A stretch of 64,000 nucleotides of DNA from CADEED01 sp963839685. GTDB lineage: Bacteria; Pseudomonadota; Gammaproteobacteria; Steroidobacterales; Steroidobacteraceae. A program made the position numbers and the translations under genes. The stretch is taken from assembly GCA_963839685.1 (NCBI GenBank), contig CAWIVS010000008.1, positions 190,290 to 254,289 of the forward strand, in the 5' to 3' direction. This document shows positions 9,857 through 19,225 of this stretch, one piece after another. A model generated the notes under the pieces. That model saw only the letters and a program-made list of their open reading frames with translations, did no database searches and had not been told where the DNA came from. The stretch's first letter is position 1. Each line of letters begins with the position of its first letter.

Positions 9857-10223
9857 TCAGCGCCCCATGCGCCGCTGGTAAGCGCGCGTCAGGTGCTCCT
9901 TCAGGTTTGCATCCTGGGACGAAGATCCTCCGGTCACTGCGAAGCCGACCTGGATTGACTCGTCGGGCTGCGGAACCAGCGTGATCGACACTTTGGACGA
10001 ACCCTGTTCGCCGCGCAGGGTCCCGCTCGCACGGTCTTCATAGCGTAATCCGGACGGACACGTCGGAGGCCGCACCCCGGGCCGCCTGCCATGACTGTTC
10101 GAATCTCTCAGACATGGGCCGGCCAGGAACGGTCGTGGGCGTTGGGGGTGTGGTGTAGCAGCCCTGCAGCATGACGAGAGCCACGAGAGCGATACCACTG
10201 GCAAGAGTCCTGAGGTTAGTCAT
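9857..10223 (-). CDS. Small outer-membrane-type lipoprotein, unknown function (one frameshift)
   Basis: The gene starts MTNLRTLASGIALVALVMLQGC, a lipoprotein signal with lipobox LQGC. After a Thr/Pro-rich linker the homology changes frame near 10040-10055 and continues as YEDRASGTLRGEQGSSKVSI to the end, giving about 122 residues. The mature part looks like a small beta-rich domain. I do not recognise the family. The DUF1989 gene lies just upstream on the same strand (67 bases) and may be co-transcribed. Confidence 0.65.
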
Positions 10224-10290
10224 GTTGTTTATTTCGCTTTGGTCACGGGCTCGCGGGAAGCCGGAGACCGAGTCTAACAGCGGTTCCGCG

Positions 10291-10878
10291 TCAGTCCACG
10301 AGTTCATAGGCCAGCGGTTTCGGCGCTGCGCCACCATTACACATCGACGCTGGGCATGCCGACAGCGCGATCACCAGGTCCATCTCCGCGCGCACTACCA
10401 GCGAGTCGCCCGCGCGCGAGCGCGGCGGTTCAAAAGCCAAACTTCCGTCTGCGGCAACATTCGCGACCATGAAGAAATTGAACGCCGTCGGGAGCGGCGC
10501 GGCCTCGACGCCGAGTTCGCGCAATGCGGTGATCAGATTGTCGTGGCAGTTAGGGTGATACCCGGTGATCCCGTACTGTTTGCGATACATCTCGACGGTG
10601 CACGAGGCATACAAAAAATCATGCCGGCCCACATCGTCCCCAACGATGGTGAGCATCGGGTTGCTGCGGTCGGACCAGAGCACGTCGCCGGTGGACAAGT
10701 AGATCTTGCCGTCGTAATCGAATGTGCGCCCGTTCGACAGTCGTTCGCGCCCGTCAGGCGAGAACGCCATGAGATCACCGGATTGTCCACCCTCGGGATC
10801 GATGATCCGCAAGAGCTGTCCGCGCCCGAATCTCAAGCCCGCGCCGCCGCCTGCCGCGATGAAGTGTCGCTCGAACAT
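10291..10878 (-). CDS. DUF1989 / urea carboxylase-associated family protein
   Basis: A 195-residue protein starting MFERHFIAAGGG. It shows the family core: GQLLRIIDPEGGQSGDLMAF, DVLWSDRSNPMLTIVGDD, and the conserved ASCTVEMY plus GYHPNCHDNL segments, and ends with LVIALSACPASMCNGG. Members accompany urea or amine catabolism genes, but none of these is nearby, so its role here is open. The cysteines and histidines in CTVEMY and HPNCHDNL are candidate metal ligands. Confidence 0.85.
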   Translation of the reverse strand: MFERHFIAAGGGAGLRFGRGQLLRIIDPEGGQSGDLMAFSPDGRERLSNGRTFDYDGKIYLSTGDVLWSDRSNPMLTIVGDDVGRHDFLYASCTVEMYRKQYGITGYHPNCHDNLITALRELGVEAAPLPTAFNFFMVANVAADGSLAFEPPRSRAGDSLVVRAEMDLVIALSACPASMCNGGAAPKPLAYELVD

Positions 10879-10989
10879 GATTTGCCCCCGATCACTTTGA
10901 GGATCGCCTGCAATCTTTGCAGTTTGTCGATCGACAGATCCATCGGGATGGCGTGGTCTGGCCATCCGGGGCTGCGAAGCAGGGTCGGG

Positions 10990-13566
10990 TTATTTTTTCG
11001 CGACGATTGGGTGCCTCGCCGTTTCCAGCGTCGGGGCACACAGGTCCTGTTCGCCCTGCATGCGATCCACGAGACCGCCTGCGACCACGGTCGCGCCGCC
11101 GGTCGCTGCGGCGAGCGCACCCGACGCCACGCCTTTCGCGCCCACGCCAATCTTCGGGCTTGCCAATGTTCCTTCGAGCCGGATGAGCGGGTTGGTGAAC
11201 ATGCCCGGACTCACGCCAATGCCTTTGCGCGGGCGCGTGTTGAAGTCGAGCATCAACTTCTCGGTGTGCAGGTCGATGGTGCCCTCGGCAGTGATGGTGA
11301 CCTTTTCGGTCTGCACCAGCACCGGCTGCACGGTGACCTTGCCATCGACGATTTCGGCGCGCGCGATGGTGCAGTCGAGCTTCATGAACGGATCTTCCTT
11401 GGCGAAGGGATTGAGCTTCGCGCCCAGTTGCGACACGACACCGCTGCCGTACGCACTGATGAAGCCGCTCTTGGTCCGGCCCGCGCCCTGAGTGAACAGG
11501 AGTTGTCCGTTCGCGCCCGCCGCCAGCTGCCGTGGCGAGCTGCCGTGGATCTTGATGTTCATCGCCATGCCGAGCGGCGGCACATCCGCGGGCGGGATCT
11601 CTGCGCTGCCGATGCTTGCCCGCACGTTGCTGATGTCGAATTTCATGTCGAGATTGACCGTGCCATCGTCGGCAGGAACCAGCGTCCCGGCGCCCTGCAT
11701 CGTGCCCTCATGCGCGCCCGCCGCGCGCAGGTCGAACGTCAGCTTTCCGTGATCCGCCCGCAGGTTGGTGTCGAGGTTCTTGAGTGACCGATCGCCGAGC
11801 ACCAGCTCGCCGAAGGCCAGGTGCACTTTCGCGTCGGTGTCCTTCATCTTTTTGAGGTCCAGCGGCTTCTCGCTGAACACGAACTGTTCCTTCGGTTCCT
11901 TTGATTCCTTCGGCGGCGCGGGTGGCGGCGGCGCCTTCTTGCCATCGGCCGTTTCGGTTTTCTTTTCCTGCGGGAAGAAGGGCGTCAGGTCCACGCGCGG
12001 CGACGACAGCTGCGCCTCGATGCGCTTGCCGCTCAACAGCATCGAACCTGCCAACTGAGTCTTGCCCAGGGTGGCCTGCAGATCTTTCAGTTCGATACGG
12101 TCCTTCGCGGACTCGAAGCCACCACTGGCCGCGACCTGCAACTCCGGCCAGGTGTCTTTCAATTTCTTGAGGCTGGCGGCCGCCACTTCGAATTTCAGCG
12201 CGACCTTCCGGTCTTGCCCGTGGGCCACATGCTGCCGTTGGCGCGCACCGAAGCACCGGCGATGGTTGGCGGTCACCGAATCAAACTTGAGCTCCTTGCG
12301 TGACCAGACCGTGTGCCCCGAGACTTTGAGCGGCGCTGCGGGCACACCGCTGACGTCGAACGCCTTGGCAAGCCGTGCCGCATCGGCTGCCGTCGCTTCG
12401 AACTTGAGGTTGGATCCGATCAGGCTGCGCGACTTGAGCGTGCCCTGCACGCTGGCGGTGAGATCGGCGAGCTTCGCCTTGAGATCCAACTGCCGGTACT
12501 TTCCGGCATCTTTTATCCGTGTGTCGATCTGCATTGGCCCGGTGGCGATTACCGGCAGCTTGAGCGCCTCGAGCACGGCACCGATTTCCGTGTGCTCGAC
12601 CTTGAGCGTCAGGTCGGCGCCGACCAGGCTGAGTTCCTTCAGCGTGCCTTTCGTGCTGGCGGTGAGATTGCCAACCTTCGCATTGAAATCCAGGTTCGTC
12701 AGCGCGCCGGCATCCTTCATTCGCCCATCGATCTGCATCGTCCCGCTGGCGACGACCGGAACTTCCAGCTTCCTGAGCATGCTACCCAATTCCGGGTGTT
12801 CGACCTTGAGCGTCAAGTCAGCACCGTCGAGCGGATCCAGCTTGCCGACAACTCCGTTGATGTCCATCGCCAGCTTGCCCAGGGACACCTGCATGTGCGC
12901 GCGCATATCGCTGGCCGACAACAGTGATTTCAGCGGACCCATCTCACCCTTCAACGCCATGGGGTAAACATCGAGCGCGCCCTGCCCGTCCAGTGCCAGC
13001 AGCTCCTCTCGTCCAGGTGTGATGGTCAATTTGTCCAGCTGCAGCATGCGATCGGACTTTTTGGCTTCGCGATACGTGAGTCGCACGTTGTTCAGCTGTG
13101 CGCTGCGGATGACCACCGGGACCTCGACCGCTCCCTCGACTTCTTCTTCCTCTACTTCTTCTTCCGCCTCGAGCCCACTCATCACCCAGTTACCCTTGCC
13201 ATCGGGACCCTTCTCCAGCAACACGGTCGCGTCGCTGAGTTCAAACAAGCGGACATCGGGCGGCCCCGAGATCAGCGACCAGAAATCAATCTTGGCGGCG
13301 ACTTTGCCGATCTCGACCATCTGCGGTTGAGACCCTCCAGGGACGTTGCCCAGTCGGACGCGTTCGGCGCTCACATCGATGACCGGAATCAGCCTCACCT
13401 TGAGTGGACCTTCGATCACGAAGGGGCGTCCGATGGTTTTCGTGACGAACGCTTCGATGCGGCCTTTGTGCCGACCGAGATCGGCAAAAGCGACGTAGAG
13501 CACGACGACAAGCAAAGCGGCACCTACGATGCCAAAGAAGACACCGAAGATGCGTTTAAGAGACAT
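10990..13566 (-). CDS. AsmA family protein, inner-membrane anchored
   Basis: An 858-residue protein with one N-terminal transmembrane helix (residues 6-27) and a long periplasmic beta-rich AsmA region. Its C-terminal AsmA_2 domain ends near LDFNTRPRKGIGVSPGMFTNPLIRLEGT. A Glu-rich acidic loop follows residue 130 and a Pro/Lys linker lies around residues 560-590. Two 68-residue repeats sit at 12418-12825. Between about 12205 and 12270 the frame is shifted and restored: an extra C and a missing G replace an expected sequence like ANIAGASVRANGSMW. AsmA-like proteins are implicated in phospholipid traffic between the membranes. The start is supported by the membrane anchor. Confidence 0.88.
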   Translation of the reverse strand: MSLKRIFGVFFGIVGAALLVVVLYVAFADLGRHKGRIEAFVTKTIGRPFVIEGPLKVRLIPVIDVSAERVRLGNVPGGSQPQMVEIGKVAAKIDFWSLISGPPDVRLFELSDATVLLEKGPDGKGNWVMSGLEAEEEVEEEEVEGAVEVPVVIRSAQLNNVRLTYREAKKSDRMLQLDKLTITPGREELLALDGQGALDVYPMALKGEMGPLKSLLSASDMRAHMQVSLGKLAMDINGVVGKLDPLDGADLTLKVEHPELGSMLRKLEVPVVASGTMQIDGRMKDAGALTNLDFNAKVGNLTASTKGTLKELSLVGADLTLKVEHTEIGAVLEALKLPVIATGPMQIDTRIKDAGKYRQLDLKAKLADLTASVQGTLKSRSLIGSNLKFEATAADAARLAKAFDVSGVPAAPLKVSGHTVWSRKELKFDSVTANHRRCFGARQRQHVAHGQDRKVALKFEVAAASLKKLKDTWPELQVAASGGFESAKDRIELKDLQATLGKTQLAGSMLLSGKRIEAQLSSPRVDLTPFFPQEKKTETADGKKAPPPPAPPKESKEPKEQFVFSEKPLDLKKMKDTDAKVHLAFGELVLGDRSLKNLDTNLRADHGKLTFDLRAAGAHEGTMQGAGTLVPADDGTVNLDMKFDISNVRASIGSAEIPPADVPPLGMAMNIKIHGSSPRQLAAGANGQLLFTQGAGRTKSGFISAYGSGVVSQLGAKLNPFAKEDPFMKLDCTIARAEIVDGKVTVQPVLVQTEKVTITAEGTIDLHTEKLMLDFNTRPRKGIGVSPGMFTNPLIRLEGTLASPKIGVGAKGVASGALAAATGGATVVAGGLVDRMQGEQDLCAPTLETARHPIVAKK
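12418..12825 (-). repeat. Two tandem 68-residue repeats inside the AsmA gene
   Basis: Adjacent units 12622-12825 and 12418-12621 both begin GADLTLKVEH and share the frame xMQIDxRxKDAG followed by xLTASxxGTLK near the end. A third, weaker unit (GSNLKFEATAADAARL) follows. The tandem period of exactly 204 bases shows an internal duplication within the beta-rich groove region. Confidence 0.85.
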
Positions 13567-13746
13567 GGGAACGACTCTCGGAGTAAGGGGAGACGAAATC
13601 AGGCATCGTGACCCGGCAGCAGCAAACAGTTAGCCGCTTCACTGCCGCGGTGCACCGCATTGCAGCGTATATCCACATCCAGGGAGTGCGCCTATGGGAT
13701 CAAAGCGCAGTTGACGAAACGATTCCCGTCAGCCTCCACGCCACTT

Positions 13747-14646
13747 TCACAGCCACCGTCGGTCCGCGGTGAAATCGATCGTGAGCCAGAAAGTTGGCGT
13801 GCCCGCATTGAGTCGCTGCGAAACCTCGCTCCGGATCGCGTCCGCCGTGGCGATATCGATTCGGGATTCCGGGGACACCAGTACATGGATCTCGACAAAG
13901 CTGCCGCGACCCGCCTTCGCGATGTAACTCGAATACTCGAGAAATTGCCGTTCCTTCACGACACCGTCCATGACGGCTTGAACCCGGGCGTCGAGCTCGT
14001 TCGGGGCTACCTGCAGGACATCGCTCATGGAACGCCACAATCCAATCAGCGGCATGGGCAACATGATGAGCGCCATGGTGAGTAGCGCGATGGCATCCAG
14101 ATAGGGGATCCAGTCTGCAAATGAAGTACCCGCGAGCACCGTGGCCATGGCAAAGCCGATCAAGAGTCCCAGGCTCAGGCATGCGCTCACCAGCCAGCTG
14201 CGTGCGTCGACTTTGAGCATCGGTGATTGAAGTGCCTTGGCACGCCTGCTCAGCAGCAGCGTCATCGTCAGCCCGATGACGCAGAGAATGCCGGCCCAGG
14301 CCGCCGCTCGGCCGTACTCCACCTCATGACCGCCACCGGCCAGCGTCTTTACGGCATCGATCCCGGCATAGACGCAGGCCATCGCCAGGATGGCGTCGCG
14401 CAACACGGCCACCAGCGGTTCGAGATGCCAGAAGCCATACTGGAACCGATGAGTCGTCCCCCGGGCGATCAGTTTCACCACCAGCAGCGACACGACCGTC
14501 GGCACAACGTCGACGAAGCTGTACATGCCATCGAAGATGATGGCCTGAGAATTGGTGACGAGGCCGCTCGCGACACCGAGCACGCCCAGGAATACCGTCA
14601 GGGCGATTGAAAACTTGAGCGTGCTTTGTTCTGTGTTCGCTGGCAT
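13747..14646 (-). CDS. Cation diffusion facilitator (CDF) family transporter
   Basis: A 299-residue protein with about six transmembrane helices and a C-terminal cytoplasmic ferredoxin-like domain (from about residue 205). The first metal-binding helix reads FDGMYSFVDV (D39, D46). The usual loop appears as THRFQYGFWHLEPLVAVL. The canonical TM5 HxxxD metal pair is not obvious: the matching segment reads KVDARSWLVSACLS, so the ion specificity may differ from FieF/CzcD. In the family it exports divalent cations in exchange for protons. It is monocistronic here. Confidence 0.88.
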   Translation of the reverse strand: MPANTEQSTLKFSIALTVFLGVLGVASGLVTNSQAIIFDGMYSFVDVVPTVVSLLVVKLIARGTTHRFQYGFWHLEPLVAVLRDAILAMACVYAGIDAVKTLAGGGHEVEYGRAAAWAGILCVIGLTMTLLLSRRAKALQSPMLKVDARSWLVSACLSLGLLIGFAMATVLAGTSFADWIPYLDAIALLTMALIMLPMPLIGLWRSMSDVLQVAPNELDARVQAVMDGVVKERQFLEYSSYIAKAGRGSFVEIHVLVSPESRIDIATADAIRSEVSQRLNAGTPTFWLTIDFTADRRWL

Positions 14647-14940
14647 TCGATGAGGTCACTTCAATCTCACACATAATCGCAGGGCTGGACGCTGCCCGAA
14701 TCGATGGTTGTTCAGCAGGGCTGAAATACGAGCGTCGCCTCGTTAGTCCGACATGACGAGAAAGACTGCGGAAGCTAGTCCAGGTGCGACCGCGAGATCG
14801 CCGACGCGAGCTGAGAGGCTCACCTTGCCACGTCGCGCCGGTGACCATATCGGACTTCATCCGCATAGTGCTGTCAGCCACCACGCATACGCAGCTGGTG
14901 TCACCACGGTGCGGTGTCGCTCCTGCCTACCGACCTAAGT

Positions 14941-15021
14941 AGTTAGCGCAAATGGGACGTTTTTTCATTGACTGTGGTAGCGCTATCGCGATAAATATGC
15001 GGCCACAAGGTAGCGGTAACA
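14941..15021 (+). promoter_or_regulatory. Three xyl-box-like operator sites upstream of the xylanase
   Basis: From memory, the Xanthomonas xyl-box, the operator of the LacI-type regulator XylR, is TGGTAGCGCTAACA. Site 14975-14988 (TGGTAGCGCTATCG) matches 12 of 14 and site 15008-15021 (AGGTAGCGGTAACA) also matches 12 of 14. A weaker inverted copy, AGTTAGCGCAAATG, occupies 14941-14954. The centres are 33-34 bases apart, about three helical turns, and all lie 118-198 bases before the xylanase ATG. The rest of the 492-base gap 14647-15138 shows no gene. The operator function is inferred from similarity. Confidence 0.6.
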
Positions 15022-15138
15022 TTCCTGGAGGTCAGAACCCACAAAGCGCGGATTTTTCGATTCACGCATCAATCAACACATCGACTTTCGTAGCGGGCCG
15101 CGTCTCGGTGGTCCGCTGCATCACAGAGGGGGATTTCT

Positions 15139-16186
15139 ATGAACGAAGGTCTCAAGTTGTTTTCCGGGCGCGGAAAAAGAGCCGTCACGGCACTCATATG
15201 CCTCGCTGGCCTGGGTGCATCAGCGGTAAACGCACAAACCTGTCTTACTTCGAGTCAAACTGGCACCAACAACGGCTTCTACTATTCGTTCTGGAAGGAC
15301 AGTGGCGGTACCGTGAATTTCTGCATGTACGCCGGTGGCCGCTACACATCGAACTGGAGCGGCATCAACAACTGGGTCGGCGGCAAGGGCTGGCAGACGG
15401 GCTCACGCAGGACCGTGAGCTATTCGGGCACATTCAATTCGCCCGGCAACGGCTACCTGACTCTCTACGGATGGACCACCAACCCGCTGATCGAGTACTA
15501 CATCGTCGACAACTGGGGCACGTACCGTCCGCCGGGTGGCCAGGGATTCATGGGCACGGTGACCAGTGATGGCGGCACGTACGACATCTATCGCACGCAG
15601 CGAGATCAACCAGCCCTCCATCATCGGCAACGCGACTTTCTACCAGTACTGGAGCGTGCGGCAGTCGAAGAGGACCGGCGGCACCATCACCACGGCCAAC
15701 CACTTCGACGCCTGGGCCTCACTCGGCATGAATCTGGGCACGCACAACTACCAGATCATGGCCACCGAGGGATACCAAAGCAGCGGCAGCTCCGACATCA
15801 CGGTGAGCGAAGGCACTGGCGGTGGCGGCGGTGGCGGCGGCGGTGGAGGCACCAAGAGCTTCACGGTGCGCGCGCGCGGCACCGCGGGCGGCGAGTCCAT
15901 CACGCTGCGGGTCAACAACCAGAACGTGCAGACCTGGACGCTGGGCACCAGCATGCAGAACTACACGGCCTCGACGTCGCTGAGCGGCGGCATCACCGTG
16001 GCATACACCAATGACGCCAGCGGCCGAGACGTGCAGGTGGACTACATCATCGTGAATGGCCAGACCCGCCAGTCGGAAGCGCAGAGCTACAACACCGGGC
16101 TCTATGCCAACGGCAGGTGCGGTGGCGGATCCAACAGCGAATGGATGCACTGCAACGGCGCCATCGGCTACGGCAATACTCCGTAG
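15139..16186 (+). CDS. Secreted endo-1,4-beta-xylanase, GH11 with C-terminal CBM60 (one frameshift)
   Basis: Translation starts after GAGGGGG. A Sec signal ends at SAVNAQ (about residue 33). The GH11 jelly-roll follows: NGFYYSFWKDSGGTVNF, the nucleophile Glu in PLIEYYIVDNWGTYRPPG, and the acid/base Glu in IMATEGYQSSG. A shift near 15590-15603 moves the last third into another frame (INQPSIIGNATFYQYWSVR). An 11-glycine linker leads to a CBM60-like domain (FTVRARGTAGGESITLRVNN to the Cys-containing tail). It hydrolyses xylan outside the cell; CBM60 modules bind xylan or galactan chains with calcium. The operator-like boxes upstream suggest xylan- or xylose-responsive control. Confidence 0.9.
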
Positions 16187-16210
16187 ACTCGAACGCGATT
16201 TTCGTCTCTG

Positions 16211-16240
16211 GAGGGTGGACTCGGTCCACCCTCTTTTTTT
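16211..16240 (+). terminator. Rho-independent terminator after the xylanase
   Basis: A perfect 10-bp stem (left arm GAGGGTGGAC, right arm GTCCACCCTC) with a three-base TCG loop, followed by seven T residues at 16234-16240. It lies 24 bases after the xylanase stop codon. Confidence 0.95.
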
Positions 16241-16317
16241 GGCGCCCGTTACTGATTCGTAGGCTCGGGACTGCTAGGCTCTGCCGACTAAACGCAGCGG
16301 ACTATCCGAGCTTCCAA

Positions 16318-18552
16318 ATGCCGCACCGCATTGCGCTCGCCTGCCTGGCGGCTCTGGTTTCACAAGCCGCGATCGCCAACGTGGACTTCGCGCGCGAAAT
16401 CCAGCCGCTGTTCGAGAAGCATTGTTATGAATGTCACGGCCCGAAGCAGCAAAAGAACGGCTTTCGGCTCGACCGTCGCAGCCGCGCCATGGCCGGAGTG
16501 GTTCGCGCGAATATCATTCCTGGCATGAGCAGCTCGAGTCGCGTGTATCGCCGCGTGCTGGATTCGGAGTCCGGCCCGCAAATGCCGCTCGAAGACACGC
16601 TAACGGACCAGGAAATCGACACCATCCGACGGTGGATAGACGAAGGCGCGCATTGGCCGGACGAGCTGGCCAACGAAATCGACGCACCTCCACCGGATGT
16701 GTCGGCACTGGCTCTGATCGGGCACATTCGCGCCGTGCGTCGTAACAGCGCGGACCGGCAGGCGGTGTTCGATTCGATCGCGCGCGAACCACGAGTGATC
16801 AACGCGCGTGGAGCGGAAGGCGCGACGCCGCTGATGTACGCAGCGCTGTATGCGGACGCCGAAATCCTGCGCGCCATGCTCCAGGCGGGCGGCAATCCCA
16901 ATATCAGCAGCGATTCGGGTGCGACCGCGCTGATGTGGGCCGTGGAAGAACGTGACAAGGTGACGATGCTGCTGGATGCGGGTGCCAACGTGAATGCCAC
17001 CTCGGGTTTCGGTCGCACGGCATTGTCACTGGCAACCCTGCATGGCGAGGGCGTCGCAACCGCCGAACTGCTGCTGGCGCGCGGTGCAAAGCCTTCGCCG
17101 GCGGCATTGAACGGTGCAGCCAGCAAAAGCCAGAGCGAGAGCACGCTTCGCCAGCTACTGGCGGCAGGCGTCAAGGACAAGGGTGATGCGGCGGGGATGG
17201 CGCTGCGCGCCGGATGTTTGGTGTGCCTGGAAGCGTTGCTGCCGGAACACGCCGCGTTGCCGCGTGGACTCATCTACGTCTCGCCGGTGAGCGCACCCGG
17301 CAAACCGGATCTGGTGCGCCTCGCCCTCGAGCACGGAGCTGACGTCAACGCGCGCGACATCAAGGGTCGCACGGTGCTGATGTTGCTCGCCATCTCTCAG
17401 CAGGTGACGCCCGAGCTCATGCAAACCCTCATCGATCGCGGTGCCGACGTGCGTGCGACGAGCAAGCAGGGGCTCAACGCGCTCGACTATGCACAGCGTC
17501 TCGGCCGACAGCCCATCATCGACGTGCTGACGCGTGCCGGACTGCAGCCAACCCAGGCGACGCCGACGGCGCCACCATTCGTCGCCAACAACTCGGTTCG
17601 CGCGGCGATCAAGCGTAGCCTGCCGCTGCTTCAAACCAGCAGCAAGACGTTTTACGACCGCGGCGGTTGCGTTGGCTGTCATCACAATCTGCAGACCGCC
17701 ATCACAGTGCGGGAGGCGCGACGCACGGGATTCAGCGTGGACGAAACTCTGGCGCGGAATGAACTGGGCACGCTGGTACGGGACATCACTGCCACGCGGG
17801 AACTGGCGTTGGAGGGAATCACCGTGCCGGGCGGAATCTCGACTGCGACTGGCTACGTCCTCATGGCGCTGGACGCGCAGAATTTTCCTGGCGACGAATC
17901 CACTGACGCGCTGATGCGTCTGCTGCGTCTCTGGCAACGTCCCGACGGACACTGGCCCACACCCATCAGGCCGCCGATCGAGGCCAGTGAATTCACCGCC
18001 ACCGCGGTAGCCGCACGCGGACTGCGAACTTACGGTGTGGACAACCCGGGGGCCAACGCTGCCGCCCTGGCGCGCGCCCGGCATTGGCTGGAAACTGAGG
18101 CGCCCATGGACCATGAAGATCGCGTATTCCGGCTGCTCGGCCTGATCTGGGCAGACAGTTCGAAGGCGGCACGAGAATCCGCGCTGCGCGATCTGCTCGA
18201 GACTCAGCGCCTGGACGGCGGTTGGGCCCAGACCGAATATCGGTCCAGCGATGCCTACGCGACCGGCGAGGCATTGTTCGCGCTGCGTACCGCGGGAATC
18301 GCCGCCGACTCCCGCGTCTATCGACGCGGCGTGCGTTATCTGCTCAAGACCCAGCTCGCCGATGGATCATGGCTGGTGCGCAGCCGCGCACACCCAACCC
18401 AGACCTATTTTGAAAGCGGCTTTCCGCACGGCGCGGATCAGTTCATTTCCGCCGCGGCGACCAACTGGGCCACACAGGCCTTGCTGCTGTCACTACCGGA
18501 TGTCAAAGCGCCGGCGCGGAATGTGGCAATGCGTGCAGCGGATCGACCCTGA
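16318..18552 (+). CDS. Secreted fusion: c-type cytochrome, ankyrin repeats, second heme site and prenyltransferase/cyclase-like toroid
   Basis: A 744-residue protein with a Sec signal (1-20). Residues 24-120 form a small cytochrome c of the planctomycete-type class with heme site CYECH (C36, C39, H40) and a candidate axial Met in GPQMPLED (M89). About five ankyrin-like repeats follow (for example GATPLMYAALYADAEILRAM and HGADVNARDIKGRTVLMLL). A second heme motif, CVGCH, starts at residue 451. The C-terminal 250 residues carry QW-type repeats (QRPDGHWP, QRLDGGWAQT, QLADGSWLV), the signature of an alpha/alpha toroid as in squalene cyclases. The whole protein should be periplasmic. The physiological role is unknown. 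Confidence 0.85.
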   Translation: MPHRIALACLAALVSQAAIANVDFAREIQPLFEKHCYECHGPKQQKNGFRLDRRSRAMAGVVRANIIPGMSSSSRVYRRVLDSESGPQMPLEDTLTDQEIDTIRRWIDEGAHWPDELANEIDAPPPDVSALALIGHIRAVRRNSADRQAVFDSIAREPRVINARGAEGATPLMYAALYADAEILRAMLQAGGNPNISSDSGATALMWAVEERDKVTMLLDAGANVNATSGFGRTALSLATLHGEGVATAELLLARGAKPSPAALNGAASKSQSESTLRQLLAAGVKDKGDAAGMALRAGCLVCLEALLPEHAALPRGLIYVSPVSAPGKPDLVRLALEHGADVNARDIKGRTVLMLLAISQQVTPELMQTLIDRGADVRATSKQGLNALDYAQRLGRQPIIDVLTRAGLQPTQATPTAPPFVANNSVRAAIKRSLPLLQTSSKTFYDRGGCVGCHHNLQTAITVREARRTGFSVDETLARNELGTLVRDITATRELALEGITVPGGISTATGYVLMALDAQNFPGDESTDALMRLLRLWQRPDGHWPTPIRPPIEASEFTATAVAARGLRTYGVDNPGANAAALARARHWLETEAPMDHEDRVFRLLGLIWADSSKAARESALRDLLETQRLDGGWAQTEYRSSDAYATGEALFALRTAGIAADSRVYRRGVRYLLKTQLADGSWLVRSRAHPTQTYFESGFPHGADQFISAAATNWATQALLLSLPDVKAPARNVAMRAADRP

Positions 18553-18651
18553 GGGCCATGACCTGCCCTTCCCGCCGGTAACATACCTGCCGTTACTTGC
18601 TGCCAATGGCCATCGCGTCATCGTGGCGGGCATTCTCTGGAGGTACCCCGC

Positions 18652-19164
18652 ATGAAGACCAAGCTCCTGGCCGCCATGGCACTCGTAATGACGATTCCTG
18701 CCTGGTCGGCCGACCCGCAGCCCAGCGCACAACCGGTCTCGCAGACCAGCAAGGCGCCCGCGCTCACTGACGATCAGATCGTCGCGCAATTTCGCACCGA
18801 CATGATGTCCAAGCGCGCCGACATCATGGCCAAGGGCTTGACGCTCACCGCGGAGCAGGCTTCGAAATTCTGGCCGCTGTTCGAGAGTTACCAGAAAGAA
18901 CAGGACGTCATCGTCAACGATCAGATCACTGCCACCAAGGCCTACGCCGAGCACATCCAGAATCTCAGCGACGCCGATGCGCTCGCCTACGTGAAGGCGC
19001 TGCTCGATCGTGACCAGAAGATGCTCAACCTGCGCGTCAAGTGGCTGGAGAAATTCCAGAAAGTGGTGCCTGCCAAGGTTGCCGCGCGCGCCATCCAGCT
19101 CGACCGGCGCCTCAGCAACGTGGCGCAGATCCAGCTGTCACAGCAGATCCCGCTGGTTCACTGA
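18652..19164 (+). CDS. Small periplasmic helical protein, unknown (Spy/LTXXQ-like features)
   Basis: A 170-residue protein with a clear Sec signal (MKTKLLAAMALVMTIPAWSA). The start has GGAGG eight bases upstream. The mature part is predicted all-helical, with the segment GLTLTAEQASKFWPLFESYQ reminiscent of the LTxxQ motifs of Spy/CpxP-type periplasmic chaperones. I do not claim that function. It follows the cytochrome fusion by 99 bases on the same strand. Confidence 0.75.
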   Translation: MKTKLLAAMALVMTIPAWSADPQPSAQPVSQTSKAPALTDDQIVAQFRTDMMSKRADIMAKGLTLTAEQASKFWPLFESYQKEQDVIVNDQITATKAYAEHIQNLSDADALAYVKALLDRDQKMLNLRVKWLEKFQKVVPAKVAARAIQLDRRLSNVAQIQLSQQIPLVH

Positions 19165-19225
19165 CCTGACACGCCGTGGCCGGGATGTATGCTCGCAGCC
19201 TGAGCATTCATCCCGGACCTGCGCG

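Noticed and set aside
10171..11787. A 538-codon open frame on the plus strand
   Set aside because: It is antisense to the DUF1989 and AsmA genes, rich in Arg/His/Ala as expected for a GC-rich shadow frame, and has no homology.
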